From positions 145,818,197 to 145,882,196 of the forward strand of contig CM060924.1 of NCBI GenBank assembly GCA_030737875.1: a DNA stretch of 64,000 nt, written 5' to 3'. The DNA is from Allium sativum. Lineage: Eukaryota; Streptophyta; Magnoliopsida; Asparagales; Amaryllidaceae. The notes under the pieces are model-generated. The model worked only from the letters and a program-made list of their open reading frames with translations. It was not told where the DNA came from and did not search any database. The position numbers and the translations under genes were made by a program. Shown here one piece after another: positions 36,184-47,525 of the stretch (position 1 is its first letter; each line of letters begins with the position of its first letter).

Positions 36184-37550
36184 TCATACCAAGTTGTAAT
36201 TGTTATTATTATTTTAGCTCAGAACATAAGCAGAATTTATATATGTATGGATAAAGTTTGTTGTTCACAAACCTTCTCAACTCAGGAGATGTAATTGTAT
36301 ATGGCATTTGCGTGGTTACAAGTGAAGATATTATTTGCCTTTTTAGTTGGACAGGGGAAAAAAAATACTTAATCATATTGTATTTGGATAGCTAATTAGA
36401 TGAAGACCAACCATTTTGTGCAAGAAACAAAATGTGAAACAGACTAACGAAAAGGATAGCATATGTTGCTTTCATATATTACTTACAAACAAATCATATT
36501 ACCTATTAAATAAATGTATATGCTACTAGAAAACAGGGATGGTATGCTTGCTGATGCATACATTGACCTTTGAAGTATTTGTTATTATAAGGCGTTGAAA
36601 AATAAGTTTAACTTCCAGGCTTTGTTGTCCCCGTTATCAATACATATTTTGATATTGGAACACGGAAATAAAATGCAATAGAGACATGCAACATACAGAA
36701 TGTCTCAGAAAAATGTGAGGTAGAGGCCTTGCTTATTTCTTCAAATGAACTGTGGCTTTTATTGATTTGATATTCTTGATTTCGAATTGACTTTTCCAGT
36801 CGGTAGCATCATTCTGTAAACTAATCACCCTGTATAAGATCGACATTTCTTGCAAAACCTTTTGATACAGTGATGATGCTTGTTATGCAGAATTTAAGGA
36901 TAACGGGAACTGAATGCGTTTTAAAGTTTGCACCTCAAGGAAATTGGATGTAGTGGTGTAAAGTTTACACCTTAGTGCGAGGTTTATCATTGATTGTATA
37001 GTCTGCTATGATTTTTATCATTGATCGATTTCTCTATTTTAACTTAATTACAGTACAATTTAACATATATGATTACGAAAATCCTGTCAAGCCCGAAAAA
37101 ATTCACAAAAGACTATGCGGAAAATCTAATTAAACACAAATTTTTGACACAATCAATATCAATTTTTTTATTATCAGGTGCTTTCCATTTGAGGCAACAC
37201 AAATTTGATGCCTCTATTATTAATCAATTAAAGGCATAAATGGTGCATTTTTTTTTTTTCTAAGTTCAGAAATCTATTAAATAACAGTAAAACAAAAGAA
37301 TTTCATGCTCTCTTCTTGATGTTAGAAGTTCTCATTCTTCTGCTTCATTCTCTATTGATATTTATTATTTGAATCTTTGAATTTATCAATTAAATTATTT
37401 AGTTAAACATCTCATTGTTTTAAGTCATATATATGCATTTATAACTTGTATGATTATCTCATCGACTAGCTTCTAACATTTTATGTTTAGATCATTGTAT
37501 TTATATTAATTACATAATACAAAACAGATGTTTTTAGCCTAAGCACAAAA
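36184..37550. other. 3' UTR and AT-rich spacer
   Basis: Directly after the hydrolase stop is AT-rich sequence suited to a 3' UTR. Beyond about 36350 I find no gene, repeat array or clear transposon end. Confidence 0.5.
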
Positions 37551-39155
37551 TGAACAGAAAAAGGTTTTATAAGGACAAGAGGCTAAAATTTTATCTAAGG
37601 ACAAAATTTAGTATAAAGGAAGAAATTCAAGGTGTTTAAACCGAAAATGGTTCAAACACCAAAAGTACGTAAACCGTACTTCACCAAATGGTTAGAAAAT
37701 AAAAGGAGCCACATTCACAAAATAAGCGGGAAAAAATAAGTAAAAACACAAGGATTTTTATAGTGGTTCGATCTAAAATAGATCTACATCCACTTTGGAG
37801 GCGGTTTCATTATCATGGAGAAATTTACAAAGAGCATCATCTCATACATCTCATTTATACCACTTATTCACTCTCTTTACAATGATTCTCCACTTTTTAC
37901 TCTCTTTCCGCTTTAGATCTCACTTGAATTCGAGAAGAAATGGATTAGATCTCGCGTTTGAATGATCTTCCTTGATTCCATCATGAAATTAATATTAGAT
38001 CCATGCTTTAAAGAGGAGTAATGACGGTTGGAGATCACTTGGATTGAACTTGAGTGAGAATCAATGGTGTTTAGAGAAGATGAAATCCACTTGATGTTGG
38101 AGGAAGGAGTGAGCTTAGGAAGCCATTAATGGAGCTTGAGAAGCTTTGGAATGATGAAAAACCGAAATGACAGCCCTTTGGGGTGGCTTAGATCGGTCCC
38201 TTGAATGGTTGTAAAGGGAGTATTTGTAGGAGAAGTTTGAACCAGGTGGCAAAACTGTAATTATGGTGTACATGGTATGGGTCGAGCGTACATATATTTA
38301 CGACGCTACCACTGGACAGTTGGAGCCAGTTGTGTACAACTGGCACGACAGACCCAAAGTTAGCGTGTGCGACCCGGAAACATGCATGCGCGATCCTGAA
38401 TGAATCTCGTGACCGATCCACAAATTCATGTTGTAATATTTATCACGTGTTCACCTTTTGGCTTTGTCTTTATACTTCGTGAAAATGGGAACGTTAATTA
38501 CAGTAAATGTCATTCGACTTATATTTGTTCTCATGCCTTAAACCTCACGTTACCAAGTCATTCACGTGGCTTTCTACTATTCAAAGATGAGATCAATAAT
38601 CACATAAGAGCCATTGCATTATTTCTTTTGTATGTTACTGTTCCAAAAGGGGATCAATATTTACAAGAATGCCATCTCATCTCTTATACTTTGCTGAACT
38701 ATTTTTAACCCGTATTGCTCGACCAGGTTAATGATGTGACGTGCTCGACCCTGCTAGGATAAGCTGCTCAACCCTGGTGTGGAGAAGGCGCTCGACCCTT
38801 CATGTAGAGGCGGTGCTCGACCCGTGCACTTCAATGGATGCTGCTTGAGCCTGGTGAGGAGACGGCACTCGACCCTGTTATGCAAGTGCTCGGCCTCTCA
38901 TTGAGGAAGCTGCTGGAGTGCACGACCGGTGGCTAGATTCCTGCTCGAACCAACAACATGCTGCTCGACCCTTGTATTTGAGCTAAGTCTAATCGAGTGC
39001 ACTCAAACAGTTCGATGGTATGTCTAAATGGGCTTTTAGTTAGTTAACACAGGGGCCCACTATAATTTCATACTTTACGCTAAAATTTGTCCTTATGGAT
39101 AAATTTTTAGCCTCTTGTCCTTATGGAACAAATTTTTTGTTCATTTTGTCTTTCA
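37551..39155. mobile_element. Candidate 1.6-kb non-autonomous DNA element with about 75-bp terminal inverted repeats
   Basis: Left 37551-37625 and right 39075-39155 are inverted copies (ACAAAATGAAC, ATAAGGACAAGAGGCTAAAA, TTTAG) at roughly 80% identity by eye. No clear target-site duplication was found, so exact ends and superfamily are open. Inside, 37740-37870 has the phrase TTTTTATAGTGGTTCGAT followed by GATCTACATCCACTTTGG, which in plants is common in repetitive elements. At 38715-38990 is a CTCGACC-containing repeat. No transposase. Confidence 0.5.
38715..38990. repeat. Degenerate repeat with GCTCGACCC motif
   Basis: About nine copies of GCTCGACC(C) or close variants at irregular 25-45-bp spacing. 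GC-rich compared with the surroundings and without an ORF. Confidence 0.65.
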
Positions 39156-41386
39156 CACTATATTTCTGTACAACAAAATATAACCTTTTGAATATATTTA
39201 ATCAACTAATATTTATTAATTTTTGTAATAGATATTAAAGAACCATAATTTAGTATATATATACGACTATTATAACAAAAAAATGATTTTTTTTTTAATT
39301 ACGGTATATAAATCGCATAAACAACAATATTAAGTTTAATTTTAAGGATATTTGTATTAAGGACACATTTTGAAAAAAAATTAGATTTAAGGACAAGTGA
39401 CTTTTGCTGCCTAAATGAAGGACAACTTTCATATTTTAATTAGAAAAAGTCCAAATATTTTAAGCTAAGGACACACATTGACATTTCACAAATAGTAAAA
39501 ATCAATACAAAAATGTTTTCCTGTGATTATAATATTAAAATCATTAAAAATTAATTAGAAAATATATTTTTGCTTTGTAAATATGGAAAAAATATATAAG
39601 AAAATTCAGGACGTAAAGCTAAATGCATACAGCTTCGTTTTTTACATATAGCTTTTTTGAGCGTAAATGTCATTAGCTTTAAAATGATTTGGTTTTGTGT
39701 TTAAGTGATACAATTTAAAGCTATATTTTTAAGTTATAAAACTACATTCATTTAGCTTTCCGAGCTGATTTTTTCTATATGTTTATGATAACATCAATCG
39801 ACTAAAATAATTTTGAAACCACTTTTTTCTTTCGGTTTTGAAGGTTATTTTTTTAATTAATTTAGCAATGATGATAAATTAAAATGGACTTCATGTTGAT
39901 ATAATACAATATGGTCTTTGTCCTTACTTTAATTATCAAACTTAGTTGTCCTTTGATTTTATTTTTTTTGAATTGTGTCCATAAATCTAAATACCCTTTA
40001 ATTTCTTATTCATTTATTATTTAACTTAAAATACCTGTATTTAAAATAGTAAAATACATTTATCATGCATTGCATTGTAAAATTCTACATTTCACTCAAG
40101 ATGTCCATATTTAAAATTACCATAATTATTTACAAAACCACCTCACTTTCTCATATTTTTAAGTTTTAGTCTATATGTTTTAATTAATTATGTAATCTTA
40201 AGTTTAAAATACTAAGACAAATGTAATTAAGCGATATTCGTTGGTTTAGTCACTAACGAAAATATGAAAATTTCAATAATATATATCATACCCATATCAG
40301 TAAAATAAAATAATATTACATTTTCATTCAACTAGAATACGTAAGTCACATGACATACGATGACATAAATAATATAGAACTTCTGTAAATACGCTCTTTA
40401 AATTTTGAAATACACATATGTTCTTTCTCAAAAATATGTTTAAAAAACACCAAAACTAGCCAATCTCTGAATAATTGCAGTAAAAATAGAAAATATTTTC
40501 GCTCTTGCAAAGCAGTTCTGTAAAGAATTTTTTTAAAAAAATGTTTTTAGAAACACGAGAATAAGTACAAATTTGAATTTCGAAATAAAACCGAAAATAA
40601 TAGAAGAAAAATATCAAAAAAGTATCAATAAATTTATCATGCATAACAAAATTATGCTTTTTTTACAATAGAAAACCTTAATTTTAAAATTCTTTCAACC
40701 TTTTACCGAGGTGTCTCAATTCCCTCCTAATATTATATTTGACTTCATATACTAGAGTTAATCATGAATTTTATAAATATAATTAATTAAATTTAGCAAA
40801 CTATTAGTTGTTGATGTGTCAAATAAATCATAAAAATACCAATATTTGTACGATATTCGTATCAACAAAAAGGGTATAAAATTCAATTGGATATACAAAT
40901 ACATCAGTCACATAACATAATTGTATACAAAAGCAACCATTGCAAATTTCTTTTTTGATCCATCTATATGGCTCCATTAATGTTATATTGTAAAATTTTT
41001 ATTTTAACTTAAGTGCTTGCATTTTGAAATTTCTACCGTTGCTTACAAAACTAACCTCAATATCACATGATTGTGCATAATCACATCAATATATTCTTAG
41101 TTAATCATGTAATATTGGTTTTAATTTATTTGAATAAGTGCAACTAATAAATATTCATTAATTTATCTAATAAACCTTTAAATGTGATAGTTTCAATATG
41201 TATATCATATTCGTATTAAAAATTAATCACTAAAATATAAAGATATATAATTTAGATATCATAAATAATGTACATGAATAATGTTAATAGAACTTATTTA
41301 TTATTCTTTTATCTTAATAAATTTATCTACATCGTAGAATTTTTTTAAACTTTAAATATCCATATTTTGACATCACAATAGTTATG
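39156..41386. other. AT-rich intergenic DNA
   Basis: No gene recognised. 39350-39480 has several AAGGACA motifs also found in the inverted repeats to the left. A possible foldback at 39615-39759 has AAAGCTAAATG/CATTTAGCTTT ends. The rest is simple AT-rich sequence. Confidence 0.5.
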
Positions 41387-42576
41387 TGATTAACATAAAA
41401 ATGTGTTTATTTTATGCTCTTATATTTTATCTTTTGTAAATAAATAAATGATACTTTGGGTATTTTTATGTGTTTTTACAAGTTGTCAATTAATGTCTCA
41501 TCCGTTTAAATTAAAGACCAACTACAAAGAAAAAGCTACTTCCCCATATCAAAGCTAGTTCAATTGCAAAAGAAATTGTAGCTTAATGGTAAAGGCTTTG
41601 AAGTGTGTACAGAGTGGCCTCAGTTCGATCCTTGGCAAGTGCTATTTTTATGGAGAAAGAACATGAATGTTTCACACCCTGCCACATGTGTTTTGAAGAA
41701 TAAATGAATTGAGTGATATATTATATATATGTAGTCATATTTATTGCATATATATATATATATATATTATGCACTTAATAAGGATTTTTGAATTTTAGCG
41801 TGTTCCTCTCAAGAATTTAAATCCAATCAATCACATTTGATTGTCATGCAAAAAGAGGGGAAAGGTTTTAATTACACATCTTCAATTAAACACATCCTTA
41901 TCTTCTCACTGACCATGCAAAGCATCAAAAGGAAGGACGTTGATTACAATTTTTCAATCAAGCGTCATGAAAGGAATATTCCTTCATCTTTGGAAAGGAT
42001 ATTTTCATATATTTATTTTGTGGGCCTTGTATTCAAATAGAAAGAGAAGGCTACATACTGTATAAAAAGACCATTGTATCATTGTTAAGGGGATTCCATT
42101 TTGTCTCAATTATTCTGTATTCTCGTTTATGAATAACAAAGTTTTTTTCTATTTAAGTTGATTGTTTTTTTCTTTCATAACGATTTGTGTGTCTACTCAA
42201 TTAGTTTTTGTAGAACACATATTGTTATTTTCTCATATTACTGCATGTTAGCGATCGTCCGTTTGATTAGATTCAACGGCACATCCTACTTCTAATTTTC
42301 TGTTATTGTTCAAGTTGTTATTTTCTTTATCTAGTAATTGGTTCCTTTCCTTTCAGTTGTTGAATTCGATATCGGTCTGATTAGATTCAGATTCGTAGTA
42401 ATTTCAATAACATTAATTCAAAAACAACTCCTAATTTTGTCTAACTCGCCTAAGAATAGATAAATAATAAGACTTAAACACCTTCCTGTTATTCGATCTG
42501 CATATTACACGACCTGTGCGCTTGCAGAATTTAATTACAATTTCGCACTTTTCTAATTCTTAGAAAGCGTCGATCA
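41387..42576 (+). repeat. Athila-type 5' LTR
   Basis: 1190 bp, TGATTAACATAAAAATGTG at the start and CGTCGATCA at the end. Contains a TA microsatellite (about 41751-41768) and tRNA-like Pol III boxes (41575-41645). Confidence 0.88.
41575..41645 (+). other. tRNA-like sequence with Pol III A- and B-box motifs in the LTR
   Basis: GTAGCTTAATGGTAAAGG resembles an A box and AGTTCGATCCTTGG, about 50 bp downstream, a B box. The same sequence, with TAGCTCAATGG, is at 54471-54540 in the 3' LTR. It looks like the head of a tRNA-derived SINE fixed in this LTR family. It is not a tRNA gene: I cannot form an acceptor stem or cloverleaf. Confidence 0.5.
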
Positions 42577-43927
42577 AGTTTTTGGTGCCGCTGCCGAGGA
42601 GGTAACAATTATATTTTATTGTTTGTTTAATTTCTGATTCGTGTTAGTTTTTATTTTTATTTTTATTTTGTTTTGTTTAAAAAAAATCTCCTTATTAGTT
42701 GATTTTGTATCAAACATTGGTGCTAGAATCATTTAAACAAGAGAAGAGAAAAAAAATTCTAACAACTTTTGTCTCTTAGTTTCTTTTCTTTAATCTCATC
42801 TATTTCCTTCCTTCCCAGCTTTTACATTTGTTTGTTTCCCTCTTGCAAATTCATTCCTACTTTAGACAAATAAAAAAAAGAACTTGCCAAATTTTCTTGA
42901 TTTTATTTCCTTTTTTCTTTCATTTATTTATTTCCTTTTTATTTCTCAATCTCTTTCTTTTCTTTTATAAATTCTTCCTTCTTTTCAGTTCTAAAAAAAA
43001 AAAGAGAAAAAAAAAGCCTTTTAGTTTTTGCTTTATTTCTTTCCATCTTTCTATTTCTTTTCCCAATCTTCTACGTTCTCTTTCTTCTTCTACAAATAAA
43101 AAAAATCTTGTCATTAATTTCTTTCCATTATACAAGTTCTTTCCATTTTCTTATATTTTCTTCTTACAAATCTCTTTCTGTTACAAATCTCTTTCCCTTT
43201 TAAAAAAACAGAAACAAAAAAAAAATCCTTCTGCAATTTTTTCTTGAGTCTTGAAATTCTCTGCCACAACAAACGTTCAAATCCTCTTTCCATCATCAAC
43301 AGTCGCACCAAATCCAAACTAGCAAACTTCACCACTCCCCATCTTTAATCTTCCAAACCGAAACCAAAACCTTCCCCTTCTCCAACTTCCAATGCAACCA
43401 TTTAAGTCACAAGCAGCATCCTTCTATTGCTATCATCCAACTTCCAACGCAACCATCCTCAGATCTTCAGTCCTTCTCCAACACCACCAATCACCATCTA
43501 CATATACCACACATCCATTCAACAATCAGTCAAACCCCTCATCATTTTCACAAACCACCTGCGTTGCCATCAACACCACATAACCCAACGTCATAAACCA
43601 ACAGCAACTGCCCATACCACGTCCATCCACATCCTACCTTATAGACATCACCACGCAAATAACCCATTTCCCCATCAGTACAAATTCAAACCCATTACCT
43701 ACAGATCACGTCACCGCAAATAACTTCATCCTTACCACGTCCAGATTTCACCACTCACTTCTCAATCACTACCCAAATCCGCTCACAACCCTAGTTGATC
43801 CAGAGCCTGAATCAAAACATTTAAAAAAGAAAAGAAAAAAAGAAAGGAGGCATGAATTATTGAATGGGTTTGTTACTTTGAAGAGTAGTCTTGGGTTTCC
43901 TGAAATAGTTTGTTTGTGAGTAAACGT
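42577..43927 (+). other. Athila leader, pyrimidine-rich, first part
   Basis: 42640-43250 is T/C-rich with A-runs; 43260-43790 is C/A-rich (CCAACTTCCAA, CACCAC). Open frames here reflect composition. No Athila protein domain is seen. The region is transcribed leader between primer site and gag, split by the nested Copia-like element. Confidence 0.6.
42583..42602 (+). other. Primer binding site of the Athila-type element
   Basis: TGGTGCCGCTGCCGAGGAGG lies six bases after the LTR end. It resembles the Athila consensus site TGGCGCCGTTGCCGGGGA, thought to pair with tRNA-Asp, with a few changes. Confidence 0.8.
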
Positions 43928-44627
43928 TGTTGTGATTTGTGACATGAAATCACATAAGACGAGGCGTGGATGTGCTTGGCAATAGAGGAGATGCAGCAGC
44001 GGCAGAAAGAAGGCAAGGAGGAGCGGTTTTGTGTTGCGTCTTAGCACAGACGTCTGACAACATTTGGTCAGACGTCTGTTGTCAGGGTTTTGGTAACCCG
44101 AGAGCAGGGACAGACATCTGACCAATCTGGGTCAGACGTCTGAGCGGGGTTTCCTGCATTTTTGACTTGGTCTTTTCTGTGACTTATTCTGCAAGTATTG
44201 AAGGGGCAAATTGGGTATTTTCCTAGGGCCTCTATTCTCCTATAAAACAGCATATAGGGTTGGATTAATGGATGACCGAATAGAGTGGCGGCTGCGTGCC
44301 TCTAGGGCTTGGTGCCTCCAGTTAATCCAAGGGTTAGCCGTCGTTCTTCATTGTTCTCCTTCTCCAATAATTAGTGTTATTCATCTAGATATTCTTTCCC
44401 TTTCTCAATAAAGTTGTTGATTCTTGTAGTTTGTTTATTGTTGGTTGTTGAACCAGTGAGTGTAAACAAAATTCGTTTTGAGAATCAATAAAGAGGGTGG
44501 TTGGGTGGAATATTTTGTGTTTGCGCGTGTGATTTCATATCTATGTTTGTTTCCATAGAAATCATCTTTAAGTAATTGGGTGAATAAGATCCTGGACGCT
44601 TCCGCAAAGGCGCAGTTTACCATATCA
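43928..44627 (+). repeat. 5' LTR of the nested Copia-like element
   Basis: About 700 bp. Contains the palindrome CAGACGTCTG at 44047-44056, 44069-44078 and 44133-44142 and a variant CAGACATCTG at 44111-44120. The core GACGTC is a bZIP-type C-box, so this may be U3 regulatory sequence. CCTATAAAACAGC near 44238 is a plausible TATA box. Confidence 0.82.
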
Positions 44628-44629
44628 GT

Positions 44630-44641
44630 TGGTATCAGAGC
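44630..44641 (+). other. Primer binding site of the nested element
   Basis: TGGTATCAGAGC, initiator-Met type, two bases after the LTR end. Confidence 0.85.
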
Positions 44642-44715
44642 TAGATCATCGCAAAGCTTAGAGTGATTTTGGATCGGAAATTTTTTATTTTTTGTTGAAA
44701 AATTGAATTTTTTTT

Positions 44716-45255
44716 ATGTCGGATATGATGACGCTGTTGGTGATGACTAATTTTGATTGGGGATTTGAAGGCCTCAATGGTTTGGTTGATGGAGATGAAG
44801 AGAAGCCCTCAGATGTGGATGAGGGAAGATGGAAGAAGACGAAGATGTTGGCAATTGGTTTGATTTGCCTATACCTTGGTGATTCGGTTCATGTTTTTGA
44901 CAGGGGTCTTCACGTTGATGATGCTCGAGGGATCAGGAGTGATCGAGGAAGGAGCTCAGGTCATGTGGTAGGCGGGTGTCGATGTGGCAGGCGAGTGACG
45001 GTTGAAGAACCTAGTCCACAACAAGGTGGAGAGGTTAATTTGGTCACTGCTGAGGTATTCGACAGGGGTCTTCATGTTGATGATGCTCGACGGATTCAGG
45101 GTGATCAAGGAAGGAGCTCAGGTCAAGTGGTAGACGGGTGTCGTTGTGGAATTGCAAGCACTTTTAGACCGTTGGTTTATGCATGGTGCAACTCAGATGG
45201 AAGATGCATCTTTTGCAGACAGTGGGTTGTGTTTGTAATTGAGGTCTGGTCGTAG
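44716..45255 (+). CDS. 179-codon ORF of unknown function with a duplicated 32-residue segment
   Basis: The only long frame in the nested element's internal region. It starts MSDMMTLLVMTNFDWGFEGL. Two copies of a 32-residue segment beginning VFDRGLHVDDAR and ending with CRCG lie at residues about 61-92 and 114-145, so the sequence was duplicated in tandem with a spacer. The C-terminus has CRCG and CIFCRQW cysteines. It resembles no gag, protease or pol domain I know. It may be a captured host fragment, a derived gag remnant, or a non-translated frame. The two copies keep the same frame, mildly favouring coding. Confidence 0.35.
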   Translation: MSDMMTLLVMTNFDWGFEGLNGLVDGDEEKPSDVDEGRWKKTKMLAIGLICLYLGDSVHVFDRGLHVDDARGIRSDRGRSSGHVVGGCRCGRRVTVEEPSPQQGGEVNLVTAEVFDRGLHVDDARRIQGDQGRSSGQVVDGCRCGIASTFRPLVYAWCNSDGRCIFCRQWVVFVIEVWS

Positions 45256-45437
45256 TCCTTTCAAATTGACTGGGTGTGATTATTGCCCTGAAATCAATTG
45301 AGTCCCTATACTCGGAACAGGTGGGGTGTATCTCGTTGCCTGGAAATCGAGGTTGGTTTTAATTGAGAGAAGGTGTCGTTGAAAGAGCTAGATGACTTGT
45401 GTGTTGGAAGATCGTTTGATGTGATGCGATTTCATAT

Positions 45438-45447
45438 CAAGGTGGGG
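45438..45447 (+). other. Polypurine tract of the nested element
   Basis: AAGGTGGGG lies directly before the 3' LTR start TGTTGTGATTTGC at 45448. Confidence 0.7.
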
Positions 45448-46175
45448 TGTTGTGATTTGCGACATGAAATCACATATGTTGATGAAGATGAGGCGTGGAT
45501 GTGCTTGACAATAGAGGAGATGGAGCAGCGGCAGAAAGAAGGCAAGGAGGAGCAGTTTTGTGCTGCGTCTCAACACAGACATCTGACAGCATTTGGTCAG
45601 ACGTCTGTTGCCAGGGTTTTGGTAACCCGAGAGCAGGGACAGACGTCTGACCAATCTGGGTCAGACGTCTGACCGGGGTTTCCTGCGTTTTTGACTTGGT
45701 CTTTTCTGTGACTTATTCTGCAAGTAATGAAGGGGAAAATTGGATATTTGCCTAGGGCTTCTATTCTCCTATAAAAGCAGCACATAAGGTTGGATTAATG
45801 GATGACCGAATAGAGTGGCGGCTGCGTGCCTCTAGGGCTTAGTGCCCTAGAGAGGATTGGTGCCTCCGGTTAATCCAACGGTTAGCCGTTGTTCTTCATT
45901 GTTCTCCTTCTCCAACAAAGAGTGTTAGTCATCTAGATATTCTTTCCCTTTCTCAATAAGGTTTTTTATTCTTATAGTTTGTTTATTATTGGTTGTTGAA
46001 CCAGTGAGTGTAAACAAAATTCGTTTTGAGAATCAATAAAGAGGGTGGTTGGGTAGAATATTTTGTGTTTGCGCGTGTGATTTCATATCTGTGTTTGTTT
46101 CCATAGAAATCACCTTTAAGTAATTGGGTGAATAAGATCCTGGACGCTTCCGCAAAGCCGCAGTTTACCATAATA
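45448..46175 (+). repeat. 3' LTR of the nested Copia-like element
   Basis: About 728 bp, colinear with 43928-44627. Extra bases are near 45477 (TGTTGATGAAG) and near 45842 (a short GTGCCCTAGAGAGGATTG insertion). CAGACGTCTG palindromes are conserved. Scattered substitutions separate it from the 5' copy, so the insertion is older than element A. Confidence 0.82.
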
Positions 46176-46180
46176 AACGT

Positions 46181-47525
46181 GTGATTCAATTTGGGTCTTG
46201 TTTGTGTGGTATTAAGAAAAGTAGCTGGTTTTTATTTTTCTTTCTTTCTGGGGTGTGTGAAATTGGGTTAACTGCCGTATTTACTCCCGGAGGGGCGACT
46301 TTGTTTCTGGTTAAACCATCTGTTGGATTTTGAGCGTGCTTGTTTTCCTTGTTGGGTTTGCTTGTTCTCTTTATTTTTCTTTTTTTCTTTTTTTTTAATT
46401 TGTGGTTTCTGTCTAGTTTGTTTTTTTATCTTTTTGAGTCTAGTTTTGTTAAGTCTAGTTAGTTTGTTTGCTTATTTTTTGTTTTTGTTTTGTTTGATTT
46501 TTTTTCAAAAGTTAGTTTTGTTTTAGTTTGCATCCTCATTTATTTGCTTTTCAAAAAAAATCAAAGATTGAAGTAAAAGCAACAAACAGGGAATTCAGAG
46601 TTCAAGCTATAAAGAAGGAATTCAAATCAAAGACCAAAGTGTTTAAGCAACAAAAGAACAAGAAATTTAGAGGTCAATCAGTTGCATACAGTGGGATTTC
46701 AATCATTGACACTACTCGAATTCTCTGGAAGGATAGCCATACCCCACTGTAATATTTTCTAAACTCTGCAGGTGCTCTGCTGTGAAAATAATAAATAAAT
46801 ATATACATTTCTTGTAAAAAAAATCTGCAGGGGCAGCGACTTGCTTGTACAATTTTAATTTCTGCAATTATTTGTGTTTGATTGTTGTTTTGGCTGCATT
46901 CTAAAATAAATTTAGTTACGAGCACAGCCCTAACAAACATAAGGTGAGGAAGTCATTACCTTTCCTTGGCTCCTAAACAATTAAATTCGGTCATTTGCAT
47001 ACTCCCTGGACTTAAATAAAAAACTGATTAGACATTGGCCTTAGGAGCAAAAACTCAAGCTTAATAGGACAAACAAATTGGGTTAAATTTCTTAGATTTA
47101 GAAATTTATTTTGCTGTGTCGAATTCGTTATATTCCTTTTGTAAAGGACGGTGATACGTATTACATCACGAATTTTTCGATATTCTAGCAAATTAACTTT
47201 TTCAATATATTTATTTAATTTGATTTGCAAAATATTTAACTGCAAGAGTGTATTTTGTGAAATTGATTTTCTCAAAGATTTGATCGCGGATATATAGTAG
47301 TTTAATTTATTGAACTTCTAGCAAAAGAGGTTGCATATTACCCGTAAAACATTGGTCGTATCCCTTAGTATTTATACTATGCGTGAACGGCCATAAGACC
47401 CTCTTCCCCCCTTCAAATCCAGATTGTCAATTAATAAAATACACTTGAGTTCGTTATTTATTTTGATTATGAGCTTCTTGTGTCAACCTTAAGTCTAGGA
47501 TTTTCTTTGTTTGCATTTAACATCA
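46181..47525 (+). other. Athila leader, second part
   Basis: T-rich sequence (46320-46550), then mixed sequence up to the gag start. No protein domain is seen; the T-rich open frames are compositional. Confidence 0.55.

Larger units (their letters stand above)
43928..46175 (+). mobile_element. Non-autonomous Copia-like LTR element, 2.25 kb, nested
   Basis: LTRs 43928-44627 and 45448-46175 start TGTTGTGATTTG. The 5' LTR ends TATCA followed by a primer site; the 3' LTR ends TAATA. A perfect 5-bp target-site duplication AACGT lies at 43923-43927 and 46176-46180. The internal region is 820 bp and encodes no pol. The TGTTG start and the initiator-Met primer site suggest Copia. It would need gag-pol in trans. 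Confidence 0.85.

Noticed and set aside
41575..41645. Functional tRNA gene
   Set aside because: A- and B-box-like motifs are present but no acceptor or anticodon stem can be formed; it recurs in both LTRs of a retrotransposon.
42828..43247. 139-codon Phe/Ser/Lys-rich ORF
   Set aside because: T-rich leader composition; no start context or domain, and the opposite strand is also open.
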